A stretch of DNA of 64,000 nucleotides from Sutcliffiella horikoshii (GTDB lineage Bacteria; Bacillota; Bacilli; Bacillales; Bacillaceae_I). How positions within the stretch are numbered: the first letter of the stretch is position 1; each line of letters starts with the position of its first letter. This document shows, piece by piece, positions 17,910 through 27,545 of the stretch. The position numbers were made by a program, and so were the translations under genes. The notes under the pieces were generated by a model, which saw only the letters and a list, made by a program, of their open reading frames with translations, was not told where the DNA came from and did not search any database. The stretch spans positions 62,001 through 126,000 of the forward strand of contig NZ_JAIVKY010000008.1 of the NCBI RefSeq assembly GCF_020524325.1. Direction: 5' to 3'.

Positions 17910-19673
17910 ATGAAATGGATGGAAAAATTCGATCTTTGGGAATCTCACACTAATCTTGATGAAGAAATGGTGAAGCTGATTCAAGAAATGAAAAATGATG
18001 ACAAGGCGAAAGAAGAAAGCTTTTACAAAGAATTGGAATTTGGAACAGGTGGAATGCGCGGGGAAATTGGCGCAGGAACAAACCGAATGAATATATATAC
18101 TGTGCGAAAAGCCTCTGAAGGATTGGCACGATACATAGAATCCTTTGGTGAGGAAGCGAAAAAGGGTGGAGTGGCAATCGCTTATGATTGCCGTCATAAA
18201 TCTCCGGAGTTTGCAATGGAAGCAGCCAAAACGTTGGCAAGCCACGGCATTCAGACTTATGTATTTGAAAGCCTGCGTCCGACGCCGGTGCTTTCTTTTG
18301 CCGTTCGTTACTTAGGAGCATTCTCCGGTATCGTCGTTACGGCGAGCCATAATCCACCGGAATATAACGGATACAAAGTGTATGGTCCAGACGGAGGACA
18401 ATTGCCATTGTTTGAAGCGGATCAGGTCATCTCCAAAGTGAATGAAGTAGAAAATGAGCTTGATTTACAGGTTGCTTCAGAAGAAGAGCTGAAGAATAAA
18501 GGTCTGATTAAAATCATTGGCGAAGAATTGGACAAGGAATACTTGAAACAACTTACTACTATCAGCGTGCACCCTGAACTAGGAGAAGAGATGGGTGAGG
18601 ATGTAAAGGTGGTATTTACTCCGTTACATGGTACAGCCAACCTGCCTGTACGCGAAGGGCTTGCAGCACTTGGATATAAAAATGTGAAAGTGGTGGCTGA
18701 ACAAGAACAGCCAGATCCAAACTTCTCTACTGTATCCTCTCCAAACCCAGAAGAGCATGCAGCATTTGAATTGGCAATCCGTGATGGCAAGGAAATCGAT
18801 GCAGATATCTTAATTGCAACAGATCCGGATGCAGACCGTCTTGGAGTAGCAGTCAAGAATCCTGACGGAGAGTATGTGGTGTTGACTGGTAACCAGACAG
18901 GTGCCCTTTTCTTACACTATTTATTATCTGAAAAGAAAGCGACAGGTACGCTTCCTTCAAACGGTGTGATGTTAAAAACGATTGTAACATCAGAATTTGG
19001 TCGAGTGATCGCAGACAGTTACGGAGTAGCAACTGTCGATACGTTAACCGGATTTAAATTCATTGGTGAGAAAATCAAGCAGTATGAAGAGAGCGGGGAA
19101 TACACCTTCTTATTCGGATACGAAGAGAGTTATGGTTCCTTGATTGCTGATTTCGCCCGTGATAAAGATGCGGTTCAAGCATGCATCATGGCAGTAGAAA
19201 TCTGCGCTTTCTACAAGAGACTTGGCAAGACGATGTATGAGGGATTAATGGAGTTGTATGAAGAGTACGGCTACTACCTTGAAGGAATGAAGTCCTTAAC
19301 GTTAAAAGGAAAAGAAGGGGCCGAACAGATTGCTAACCTTCTGACAGCGTTCCGCAATACGCCGCCTGCTGATGTAGCAGGATACGCAGTTACAGCGATT
19401 GAGGATTATTCTACACAAGAGAGATTGGTTGTGGAAACAAAAACTGTGGAAAAAATGGAACTTCCAAAATCTAATGTACTGAAGTATTTCCTAGAAGACG
19501 GTACATGGGTGTGTGTAAGACCTTCCGGAACAGAGCCGAAGATCAAGTTCTATTTTGGAACGCAGTCTGAGACAATGGAAGATAGCAAAGAGAAACTAGA
19601 AACTATATCTACTTCCTTGATGGAAAAAGTGGATCAGTTTTTAAATAGCATGAATTCAGTAGGTAAAGATTAA
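17910..19673 (+). CDS. pgcA: Phosphoglucomutase / phosphomannomutase
   Basis: Interconverts glucose-6-phosphate and glucose-1-phosphate for envelope sugars such as teichoic acid glucosyl groups. 587 residues with the four signature sites: phosphoserine TASHNP (Ser146), metal loop DPDADR, sugar loop GYEESYG, phosphate loop RPSGTEPK. The gene follows glpD as in B. subtilis. RBS AAGGAGG. Confidence 0.95.
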   Translation: MKWMEKFDLWESHTNLDEEMVKLIQEMKNDDKAKEESFYKELEFGTGGMRGEIGAGTNRMNIYTVRKASEGLARYIESFGEEAKKGGVAIAYDCRHKSPEFAMEAAKTLASHGIQTYVFESLRPTPVLSFAVRYLGAFSGIVVTASHNPPEYNGYKVYGPDGGQLPLFEADQVISKVNEVENELDLQVASEEELKNKGLIKIIGEELDKEYLKQLTTISVHPELGEEMGEDVKVVFTPLHGTANLPVREGLAALGYKNVKVVAEQEQPDPNFSTVSSPNPEEHAAFELAIRDGKEIDADILIATDPDADRLGVAVKNPDGEYVVLTGNQTGALFLHYLLSEKKATGTLPSNGVMLKTIVTSEFGRVIADSYGVATVDTLTGFKFIGEKIKQYEESGEYTFLFGYEESYGSLIADFARDKDAVQACIMAVEICAFYKRLGKTMYEGLMELYEEYGYYLEGMKSLTLKGKEGAEQIANLLTAFRNTPPADVAGYAVTAIEDYSTQERLVVETKTVEKMELPKSNVLKYFLEDGTWVCVRPSGTEPKIKFYFGTQSETMEDSKEKLETISTSLMEKVDQFLNSMNSVGKD

Positions 19674-19687
19674 TTATTGTGGCGGAG

Positions 19688-19725
19688 ATGGAAAGGCGAG
19701 GTAGGTCGCCTTTCCATTTTTTTTT
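19688..19725 (+). terminator. Terminator after pgcA
   Basis: ATGGAAAGGCGA pairs with TCGCCTTTCCAT, followed by nine T. Confidence 0.92.
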
Positions 19726-19761
19726 GGAAGATTTTGAGTCTTGATTTTAGTCGATAAGGTA

Positions 19762-19870
19762 ATTTGGCACGAACTCGTGTGCTTTTGGCACGAACTCAGG
19801 TGCTTTTGGCACGAACTCGTCTACTTTTGGCATCAACTCACCTCATTTTGGCACGAACTTCACCTGAGAA
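19762..19870 (+). repeat. 21-bp tandem repeat (five degenerate copies)
   Basis: TTGGCACGAACTC units start at 19766, 19787, 19808, 19829 and 19850, each 21 bases apart (two helical turns). The repeat lies in the gap between the pgcA terminator and the yhcY regulatory region. Confidence 0.85.
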
Positions 19871-19940
19871 GTGAAAATTGCATACTTTAACGCTTCGTTA
19901 GGTGCAGTATGAAGATTATATGTTGCAGATTCAATACACC

Positions 19941-19956
19941 TACGACCAAAGTCGTA
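19941..19956 (+). promoter_or_regulatory. Candidate response-regulator operator upstream of yhcYZ
   Basis: TACGACCAAAGTCGTA is an inverted repeat with perfect 6-bp arms. A 14 of 16 match occurs on the other strand at 21834-21849, before yhdA. NarL/FixJ-type regulators bind such sites; YhcZ as binder is inferred. Confidence 0.5.
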
Positions 19957-20060
19957 CAAAAACCCCCGACTTTTTCCGAAAGCCAAAAGGGATTCTGATT
20001 GTTACAATAGAAAGATAAAAGGTGACAAGTAAGCTAGACGAAACAAGGGGGACATTTAAA

Positions 20061-21200
20061 GTGGTCCAGGAAAATCAAAGAATCCAAGAACTGCGCGCGC
20101 TAAAAATCATTGCGGAATCGCTTAACCAAGCAAATGATTTACCGACAATGCTAGAAAGTGTGTTAAAAGAACTACTTCAAGTGACAGGCCTCCAAACAGG
20201 CTGGATCTATCTTATAGATGAAAAAGGAAATTATACATTGGCAGCGGAACACGAGCTCCCGGCTGCACTCAAAAGCAACAATAAAAAACCTATGTGCGAG
20301 GGAGGGTGTTGGTGCCTTGATCGCTATCAGGACGGTCGGCTGAAGCGGGCATCCAATATCATTGCCTGCAAAAGGCTTGAGGATGCAATAAAGTTTGAGT
20401 GGGGGGAAACCAACGATATTACCCACCATGCAACAGTCCCATTACGTGCAGGAGAAGAAAAGTTTGGCCTTCTGAATGTAGCGTCACCTTCCAAAACACA
20501 TTTCTCCGATACAGAACTGGCGCTTTTAGAGTCGGTTGCCTATCAAATTGGAACTGCCATCAAGCGTATCAGGCTTTCAGAAAACGAGCAACACCTTTCC
20601 ATTTTGGCAGAAAGAAACCGTTTAGCTAGGGATTTACATGATTCAGTTAATCAACTTCTTTTCTCACTCATGCTCACAGCAAGAGGAACAAAAGAACTGA
20701 CAAAAGACCCGCAAATTCTCGAAATGCTGACCTATATGCAGGAACTTTCACAAGAGGCATTAAGTGAAATGCGAGCGCTCATTTGGCAATTGAGGCCAGA
20801 AGGGTTGGAAAACGGGGTCGTCAGTGCACTGCTCAACTACGGAAAAGTGCTTGGTTTAAGCATTCATTCCGAGGTAAATGGTGTCATTGATCTCCCAAAC
20901 CATATGGAAGAATGTTTATGGAGAATAGGGCAGGAGGCATTAAATAATTGTAAAAAGCATGCAGGGAAAAAAGAGGCATGCCTGTTAATTGAAGTGAAAA
21001 ATAAAAGAGTTTCTATGGAGATAAAAGATACCGGAACAGGCTTTTCTTTTACACAAAGTGAAGAAATCCCTTCATTAGGGTTAAGAAGCATGAAAGAGAG
21101 AACGGAGGCGCTTGGAGGAAAATTTATTCTTTTAAGTGAATTAGGAAAAGGCACAATGGTACGTGTGGAGATGCCAGTGACTAAGGGGGAGAAAGAATGA
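20061..21200 (+). CDS. yhcY: Two-component sensor histidine kinase, GAF domain (YhcY type)
   Basis: Soluble sensor kinase: GAF domain (about residues 20-170), HisKA_3 dimerisation domain with phospho-acceptor His193 in ERNRLARDLHDSVNQ, and C-terminal HATPase (about 280-375). No membrane helix. The GAF domain has four cysteines, Cys79, Cys83, Cys85 and Cys103; the C-x-C-x17-C part recalls the Fe-S sensor AirS of staphylococci. GTG at 20061 is chosen since AAGGGGG precedes it. The stop overlaps the response regulator start (ATGA), so the pair is translationally coupled. Confidence 0.88.
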   Translation: MVQENQRIQELRALKIIAESLNQANDLPTMLESVLKELLQVTGLQTGWIYLIDEKGNYTLAAEHELPAALKSNNKKPMCEGGCWCLDRYQDGRLKRASNIIACKRLEDAIKFEWGETNDITHHATVPLRAGEEKFGLLNVASPSKTHFSDTELALLESVAYQIGTAIKRIRLSENEQHLSILAERNRLARDLHDSVNQLLFSLMLTARGTKELTKDPQILEMLTYMQELSQEALSEMRALIWQLRPEGLENGVVSALLNYGKVLGLSIHSEVNGVIDLPNHMEECLWRIGQEALNNCKKHAGKKEACLLIEVKNKRVSMEIKDTGTGFSFTQSEEIPSLGLRSMKERTEALGGKFILLSELGKGTMVRVEMPVTKGEKE

Positions 21201-21829
21201 TCAGAATCATAATTGCAGATGACCATCATGTGGTGAGAAGAGGCTTGCTTTTCTTCTTAAAAACACAAAAAGATATTGAAATCGTCGGGGAAGCGAAAAA
21301 CGGAAAGGAAGCAGTGGAACTTGCCGAAGCCTTGCAACCAGACGTTATTCTTATGGATTTGGTTATGCCTGATATGGATGGAATTGAAGCAACGAAGCAG
21401 ATTATGGAAAGAAAAATTCCGTCCAAGGTATTGATTCTGACGAGTTTCTCTGACCAGGACCATGTAATCCCTGCCATCCGTGCAGGCGCGTCCGGCTATC
21501 AATTAAAAGATGTAGAACCTGATCAGCTGATTGAATCTATACGTGCTGTCCATCGTGGCGAGAGTCAGCTCCACCCCAAGGTGACTTCTCATGTTATGTC
21601 CCATTTTGCAAGAGGTATGGGAAATAAGAATCTTCATGAGGAACTTACCAAAAGAGAACGAGAAGTTTTAGCGGAGATTGCAAAAGGGAAAAGCAATAAA
21701 GAGATTGCTTCTACCCTTTTCATTACTGAAAAGACTGTAAAGACGCATGTCTCCAATATTTTAGCAAAGTTGGAGTTGGCAGATCGGACGCAGGCGGCAT
21801 TATATGCTGTGAAACATGGCATTGCCTGA
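21197..21829 (+). CDS. yhcZ: Response regulator, NarL/FixJ family (YhcZ type)
   Basis: 210 residues: receiver domain with phospho-acceptor Asp54 (VILMDLVMPDMDG) and acidic pocket ADDHH, then a LuxR-type helix-turn-helix (about 145-205; KGKSNKEIASTLFITEKTVKTH). Partner of the kinase upstream. Candidate binding palindromes lie before yhcY and before yhdA. Confidence 0.92.
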   Translation: MIRIIIADDHHVVRRGLLFFLKTQKDIEIVGEAKNGKEAVELAEALQPDVILMDLVMPDMDGIEATKQIMERKIPSKVLILTSFSDQDHVIPAIRAGASGYQLKDVEPDQLIESIRAVHRGESQLHPKVTSHVMSHFARGMGNKNLHEELTKREREVLAEIAKGKSNKEIASTLFITEKTVKTHVSNILAKLELADRTQAALYAVKHGIA

Positions 21830-21833
21830 AACC

Positions 21834-21874
21834 TACATCTTTGGTCGTAGAAAAAATGATTCATTTTTCGTAGG
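21834..21874. promoter_or_regulatory. Second candidate YhcZ site and hairpin before yhdA
   Basis: TACATCTTTGGTCGTA (21834-21849) is on the opposite strand a 14/16 match to the palindrome before yhcY. The following TAGAAAAAATGA..TCATTTTTCGTA can form a hairpin that may also end yhcYZ transcripts. Confidence 0.45.
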
Positions 21875-21953
21875 GAAAGTTAGCTATTTCTTCCGATTTG
21901 CCATTGAAGAATGTCGAATATACTAAAAGTATAAAGACAGTTGGAGGGAGTAA

Positions 21954-22516
<563 letters not shown>

Positions 22517-22534
22517 TTTTATCATTTGTTGATA

Positions 22535-23086
22535 GGTCTTCATTGTCAGTTAGGTCGGTATGAAGACCTGAGTAGCAAGAAAATCAGGCGAGAGAAGTCT
22601 TCATGAGCGGTATGAGGACTTGTGTAGCAAGAAAATCGGGCCAGAGAAGTCTTCATGAATGGTATGAAGACCTGTGTGGCAAGAAAATCAGGCGAGAGAA
22701 GTCTTCATGAATGATATGAGGACTTGTGTAGCAAGAAAATCGGGCCAGAGAAGTCTTCATGAATGGTATGAAGACCTGTGTGGCAAGAAAATCAGGCGAG
22801 AGAAGTCTTCATGAATGATATGAGGACTTGTGTAGCAAGAAAATCGGGCCAGAGAAGTCTTCATGAATGGTATGAAGACCTGTGTGGCAAGAAAATCAGG
22901 CGAGAGAAGTCTTGATGAATGGTATGAGGACTTGTGTAGCAAGAAAATCGGGCGAGAGAAGTCTTCATGAGCGGTATGAGGACTTGTGTAGCAAGAAAAT
23001 CGGGCGAGAGAAGTCTTCATGAGCGGTATGAAGACTTGAATAGCAAGAGAATAGGACAAGAGGAGTCTTCATGGTCGTCTCTTTTC
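22535..23086 (+). repeat. Tandem array of 52-bp units (about ten copies)
   Basis: Units start at 22596 and every 52 bases to 23064, with a slightly longer first unit near 22535. Two unit types alternate from 22648 to 22907 (..ATGAAGACCTGTGTGGC.. with CAGGCG, and ..ATGAGGACTTGTGTAGC.. with CGGGCC), giving a 104-bp higher-order period. Each unit holds a GTCTTCAT..ATGAAGAC inverted repeat. Not coding, not CRISPR. Confidence 0.92.
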
Positions 23087-23207
23087 TTCTAGGGATACTT
23101 TCTTTCAGAAATCCGTTCGTGCAAAGTCTAATTGGCCCAAAAACAATAATAAAAACAGCAACCCAAGGCTCATAGCACCCCGGATCACTGTTTGCCTAAG
23201 AAATGAT

Positions 23208-23465
23208 TTACACCATATATCCGTGACTGATTTCATCCAATTGATCTTCTGTGCTCCTTGTTACAGCGTGATCAATATATCGAAGCAATTGATAGAGGTT
23301 ATTCTCAATTTCCTTATAATCCTTTGAAAAATTGTAGGAGTGAAGGAAATGCTCGATATTTTTGGAAAGGAAGTCATCTTTAGTCCGCACCATCAGGATA
23401 AGCAAGTTATCCCACTCAGATCGGTGCGTGTAATATAAGGCGCGGTCATAATCAACTGTGTTCAT
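23208..23465 (-). CDS. yhdB: YhdB-like protein of unknown function
   Basis: 85 residues, soluble, rich in charged residues, starting MNTVDYDRALYYTHR. Matches YhdB as I remember it, and the place beside yhdA agrees. Strong GAGGAGG site before ATG. Function unknown. Confidence 0.75.
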   Translation of the reverse strand: MNTVDYDRALYYTHRSEWDNLLILMVRTKDDFLSKNIEHFLHSYNFSKDYKEIENNLYQLLRYIDHAVTRSTEDQLDEISHGYMV

Positions 23466-23604
23466 CTGGAATCCTCGCCTCCTCTTGTTAAGGAGTGTTA
23501 TTATTTTGTGTCAAAAAGTGATGTTTCCTCCGTTGAAAATGTTGGTCGTATCTCCATTCGAAAACTTACACAAAATAAATGAAATGCGATTTTGAGGTGT
23601 ATAA

Positions 23605-24633
23605 ATGAAGCGATGGAAAGCGATTGTTTTATTGTTTATATTTGTGCAAATTAACCCACTCATTTTAGAAGCAGCACAAATAGTGAATGCTCAAGAATGG
23701 TATACGTATGACAGGATGAGGGAAGATTTAAGGCTTTTGAAAAGAAAGTATAACGAAGACATTCAAATTAAGCTTATTGGTAAATCAGAGTTTGGTCAGA
23801 ATATTTGGTCTGCAAAAATAGGTAAAGGCAAAGAAAACATTATTATTCTTGGTGGTCACCATGGAAGGGAATGGCTTACGACAAGTCTTGTCATGACTAA
23901 GCTGGAATATTACTTAGAAGCGTATAGGAGAGGTGAAGATATATTTGGTTATAATTCGCAACTGTTAGATGAGGTTTCGATATGGTTTGTCCCGATGGTC
24001 AATCCGGATGGGATACGGATTCAACAAGAAGGGATAGGTTTTTTGCCTAAAAATTATCAAAATCGATTAATCCACATGAATGAAAATAGTATCGATTTTG
24101 ATCGATGGAAAGCAAATGGTATTGGAATTGATTTGAACAGGCAATACCCAGCAGGCTGGGAAAGCATCAAAGAAAAAACAACGGCACCATCCTATCAGTA
24201 TTATAAAGGGAAGTATCCGCTGCAGGCGAAAGAGGTCAGGGCAGTTGTACATTTTACAAAGGAAGTAGAGCCGTTGATGGCGGTCACCTATCACTCCTCG
24301 GGGAGAGTTCTGTATTGGTACTTCAAAAATAATCAAGCAGTGGTGAAACGAGATAAGAATATAGCAGATCACTTATCAAAGTTAACAGGTTATCTACTTG
24401 ACCAACCGGAGGAGCATGCGGTTGGTGGAGGGTTTTCCGACTGGTTTGTTTCAGAATTCAATAGGCCTTCTTTCACACCGGAGATTTCTTATTTTGTGGA
24501 AGAGACAAACCCTCCGATATCTGTTTTTCAGGAAGAATGGAAGCGGAATAAAAAGGTGGGGATCTACCTTGTGGCTAAAGCAAAAAATCTGTTTCTTGAT
24601 CGTAATGAATCCAAAATGAATGAGGCAGAATAA
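23605..24633 (+). CDS. Secreted zinc carboxypeptidase, M14 family
   Basis: 342 residues with an N-terminal signal peptide (about 1-29) and an M14 catalytic domain: zinc ligands in HHGRE (His86, Glu89), substrate-binding NPDG, third zinc ligand in TYHSSG, catalytic Glu in the PEISYFVEETNPP region. It may trim peptidoglycan stem peptides (gamma-D-Glu-mDAP peptidase type) or other peptides outside the cell. No LysM repeats. RBS GAGGTG. Confidence 0.85.
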   Translation: MKRWKAIVLLFIFVQINPLILEAAQIVNAQEWYTYDRMREDLRLLKRKYNEDIQIKLIGKSEFGQNIWSAKIGKGKENIIILGGHHGREWLTTSLVMTKLEYYLEAYRRGEDIFGYNSQLLDEVSIWFVPMVNPDGIRIQQEGIGFLPKNYQNRLIHMNENSIDFDRWKANGIGIDLNRQYPAGWESIKEKTTAPSYQYYKGKYPLQAKEVRAVVHFTKEVEPLMAVTYHSSGRVLYWYFKNNQAVVKRDKNIADHLSKLTGYLLDQPEEHAVGGGFSDWFVSEFNRPSFTPEISYFVEETNPPISVFQEEWKRNKKVGIYLVAKAKNLFLDRNESKMNEAE

Positions 24634-24708
24634 CGGTAGAGGTTTTTCAACAGAAAAAAAGGGGTATTATTTTTGGTGTCTGTTTTATTTAAGAGTAGCT
24701 AAAAAAGG

Positions 24709-24835
24709 TTGACACCGTCCGTTTTTCCCTTGTAGAGTAGTAATTATGATAAATCAAATCAACTCATTTTACCTTCGTTAAGGCGGGGCTTATTGCACCT
24801 TCATTCGTCAAAAATGACAGGTGCTTTTTTAATGA
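24709..24835 (+). promoter_or_regulatory. mgtE leader: promoter, conserved 5-prime stretch and terminator
   Basis: TTGACA (24709) with a weak -10 TAGAGT. CTTCGTTAAGGCGGGGCT (24773-24790) resembles the 5-prime end of M-box magnesium riboswitches, and GCACCT..GTC..GAC..AGGTGCTTTTTT (24795-24830) is a terminator-like hairpin. The inner conserved M-box parts are not recognisable, so a working riboswitch is doubtful. Confidence 0.35.
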
Positions 24836-24854
24836 GTAAAATCAGATTCCCCCT

Positions 24855-24918
24855 GTTGACTGTAGGCTCAAGCACCGTCCCGCGGAAAGCGAACACCTGG
24901 AACGAAGGGAAACAGACA
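24855..24918. repeat. Partial dispersed palindromic element in mgtE leader
   Basis: AGGCTCAAGCACCGTCCCGC, GGAAAGCGAA and CCTGGAACG match the right half of the elements at 13.5 and 42.2 kb. Between here and mgtE (25100) I see no other defined element. Confidence 0.7.
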
Positions 24919-25099
24919 GTTACACGTTATATTAATTTTCATTTCAAGGTGGTGGTAACGAAAATGGATAGTAGTCCAAGTCCGAGGACGAATATTATAA
25001 GAAGTACAGGAACATACATATCATTATTAGTTACCACACCTTTGGTAAAATAAAGATGTGATTCCTTGTACTCCTTAGCATGCAGAGGAGGCAAAGCTC

Positions 25100-26461
25100 A
25101 TGGTGAAAAACATGACAGAGGATCAAATCATACTAAACATCATTACCTTTTTAAAAGACGGTAAGCGAAAAGCTTTCCAAGATATCATAGAAGAACTTCA
25201 GCCATATGATACAGGAGTCATCTATCAACAGCTTCCTGAAAAACATAAAGTAAGGTTTCTCACATACCTTACAATTGAGCAGTTGACTGCCCTGATTCAA
25301 GAGCTAAACCAAGAATTGCAGTTAGAAGTATTACAAAAAATCGGCGTGGAAAAATCGGCTAAAGTTATGGACCGTATGGATAATGATGATTTAGCATCAT
25401 TGTTCGATGAAATGGATCCAGAGGTCAAAAGCAAATTCCTAGCAAAAATGAACAAAGAAGAATCCACCGCCGTTCAGGATTTAATGAAATACGAAGCGGA
25501 AACTGCCGGTCGATTGATGACAAATCGGTATGTATGGATACCTCAGGAATACACAGTCCGAGAAGTGGTCGATAAACTTAAATCATTTGCGGAACTCGCT
25601 GAAACAATCAACTACTTATATGTCATTGACGAAGAGAAAAGGCTTGTAGGCGTTGTCTCTTATCGTGATCTTATTTTGGCTGATGCGCACGAAAGGATTC
25701 AGGAAATTATGTTTTCCAGGGTCATTTCCGTTCATGTTGATACTGACCAAGAAGAAGTGGCAAATATCATCGAGCGTTATGACTTTTTAGCCGTCCCTGT
25801 TGTGGACGATGAAAAAACACTAATTGGTATTATTACAGTCGATGATGTCATAGACGTTGTCATTCAAGAAGCAAATGAAGATATTGAAAAACTATCTGCA
25901 TCTGGTAAAGACATTGACTTTGATACACCTGCGCTAGTGGCTTCTGCAAGACGTTTGCCGTGGTTGATCTTATTATTATTTATTGGACTTATTTCAGGCA
26001 GCATTATAAGCGGATTTGAAGATACATTAGGTACAGTTGTTGCGTTGGCATTCTTTATGCCGATGATTGCAGGGATGACAGGTAACACAGGTACGCAATC
26101 GCTTGCTGTGATTGTTCGTGGATTAATTTCTCGTGATTTGGATAAAAAGTTGGTTACAAAAGTTGTTTTACGTGAACTTGGAGTTGGAATAACCATTGGG
26201 ATAACATGCGCTATTTTGATTGCCATTATTGCATTTGTTTGGCGAGGCGATTTGATCTTGGGAATGGTTGTAGGTGTTTCTTTATTTTTCACTCTAATCA
26301 TCGGTACACTTGCGGGTACTATAATTCCCTTAATTCTTTATAAATTGAACATCGACCCGGCCATTGCGTCCGGTCCGCTTATCACAACAGTAAATGATAT
26401 CCTTTCTTTATTAATTTATTTTGGAATTGCGACAGCATTTCTTTCTTACTTGGCACCATAA
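25100..26461 (+). CDS. mgtE: Magnesium transporter MgtE
   Basis: 453 residues: N-terminal superhelical MgtE_N domain (about 10-130), paired CBS domains (about 135-260) that close the pore when magnesium is high, and five membrane helices (about 285-450) with the pore segment MPMIAGMTGNTGTQS. Channel-like magnesium uptake. RBS AGAGGAGG before ATG. Ends at a bidirectional terminator shared with the convergent permease gene. Confidence 0.93.
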   Translation: MVKNMTEDQIILNIITFLKDGKRKAFQDIIEELQPYDTGVIYQQLPEKHKVRFLTYLTIEQLTALIQELNQELQLEVLQKIGVEKSAKVMDRMDNDDLASLFDEMDPEVKSKFLAKMNKEESTAVQDLMKYEAETAGRLMTNRYVWIPQEYTVREVVDKLKSFAELAETINYLYVIDEEKRLVGVVSYRDLILADAHERIQEIMFSRVISVHVDTDQEEVANIIERYDFLAVPVVDDEKTLIGIITVDDVIDVVIQEANEDIEKLSASGKDIDFDTPALVASARRLPWLILLLFIGLISGSIISGFEDTLGTVVALAFFMPMIAGMTGNTGTQSLAVIVRGLISRDLDKKLVTKVVLRELGVGITIGITCAILIAIIAFVWRGDLILGMVVGVSLFFTLIIGTLAGTIIPLILYKLNIDPAIASGPLITTVNDILSLLIYFGIATAFLSYLAP

Positions 26462-26467
26462 AAAATA

Positions 26468-26517
26468 AAAAGTCCATCCTCTCCAACAGTAATCGTGAGA
26501 TAGGATGGACTTTTTTT
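26468..26517. terminator. Bidirectional terminator between mgtE and TauE/SafE permease
   Basis: AAAAGTCCATCCT pairs perfectly with AGGATGGACTTTT, T tract on both strands. Confidence 0.9.
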
Positions 26518-26519
26518 GT

Positions 26520-27389
26520 CTAATGAGACGGTAGTGCTTTCTTCTTTAAAAGCCTCATCAGCAAGAAGATATTAATAAATATGGTGTAACACCCTAAGGC
26601 AACCAAGCCGACTGTAGACAGTTCTACCATCTCTAAAATGAGACTAATCATGGTAACGATATAAAGGAAACCCAACAGTTTCTGAATGCTCCTGCTATTA
26701 AAGAAAGAAGTGGCTTTTGCACCCAACTGAGAACCAAGGATGGCTCCCGCAATCAATAATAATCCCACCTTGAAGTTAATCGGATTATTGACTGCATATG
26801 TAATAAATCCTGCACTGACAATCAAGATGACTCCTGCAAGGCTTGTTGCCACTGCCTGTTTAGAAGAGAAGCCGTAGTAAGCAATCAATAACGGAACAAT
26901 GATAAATCCCCCACCAACACCTAGAGAGGTTGATAAAAATCCAGCAATAAACCCAATGAAGATGAATTTCCAGAAACTCTGCTTGTTTGAAGTGGCATCA
27001 TAAGCAACTCGATTAGCTCCTTTATCCTTCTTCAGCATTTTATAGGCAAAATAAGTGAGTAATGCAAGGTACAGAATCGGTACAACAGAGGTATCATACC
27101 CATTTGACTCAAGCCAGCTTACAACAGGGTAGGCAATTTGTGTAGCAACGACACCACTTGCTCCGATAATGACTGCTGCCTTCCATTGAATGTTATTCAT
27201 TTTAAAATGAGCATACACACCGGCCATGGATGTTCCAATGGTATAGAGAAGGCTTGTGGAAATCGCCTCAATAGGTGTGTAACCAATAAGAAGCAAAACT
27301 GGTGTCAGTACAAGGCCGCCTCCTATTCCAAAAAAACCAGAAAGCATACTGATTGAAAATCCTAATAGTATAAATAATAAAAATTCCAT
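26520..27389 (-). CDS. TauE/SafE (TSUP) family permease
   Basis: 289 residues, eight or so membrane helices, with the two family repeats starting GFFGIGGGLVLTP and TSLGVGGGFIIVP. Family members export sulfite, sulfoacetate or other sulfur anions, but many are uncharacterised. It is more than 19 kb from the sulfoquinovose genes with its own signals, so a link to that pathway is not supported. RBS GGAGGAG. Confidence 0.85.
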   Translation of the reverse strand: MEFLLFILLGFSISMLSGFFGIGGGLVLTPVLLLIGYTPIEAISTSLLYTIGTSMAGVYAHFKMNNIQWKAAVIIGASGVVATQIAYPVVSWLESNGYDTSVVPILYLALLTYFAYKMLKKDKGANRVAYDATSNKQSFWKFIFIGFIAGFLSTSLGVGGGFIIVPLLIAYYGFSSKQAVATSLAGVILIVSAGFITYAVNNPINFKVGLLLIAGAILGSQLGAKATSFFNSRSIQKLLGFLYIVTMISLILEMVELSTVGLVALGCYTIFINIFLLMRLLKKKALPSH

Positions 27390-27487
27390 CTATGTATTCT
27401 CCTCCAAAAACGCTTATCCTCAGTATAACATTGTGACAAAGTCAGGGGTTTGTATATAGAAAAAAGACGCAATAGAACAATCCCTTC

Positions 27488-27516
27488 TCATGTTATTGTC
27501 ACCTTGTTCATACATT
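27488..27516 (+). promoter_or_regulatory. SigmaE-type sporulation promoter of spoVR
   Basis: TCATGTT (27488-27494), 14-bp spacer, CATACATT (27509-27516): close to SigmaE consensus KCATATT-14-CATACATT. The predicted start is about 10 bases before the AGGGAGG site. spoVR of B. subtilis is SigmaE dependent. Confidence 0.65.
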
Positions 27517-27545
27517 GTGATAAGAGGAAAAGGGAGGTAGTTTTA

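Noticed and set aside
22757-23059. A 100-codon open frame on the minus strand across the 52-bp array
   Set aside because: The unit length is not a multiple of three, so the frame only persists because the repeat lacks stops; no ribosome binding site and no conserved peptide period.
24793-25053. An 86-codon open frame in the mgtE leader
   Set aside because: It crosses the terminator hairpin and the repeat element, with no ribosome binding site.
26520-27389. TauE/SafE permease as the sulfonate exporter of the sulfosugar locus
   Set aside because: It is 19 kb away on the other strand without the GGTAGTRAC motif; the AEC permease is in the locus itself.
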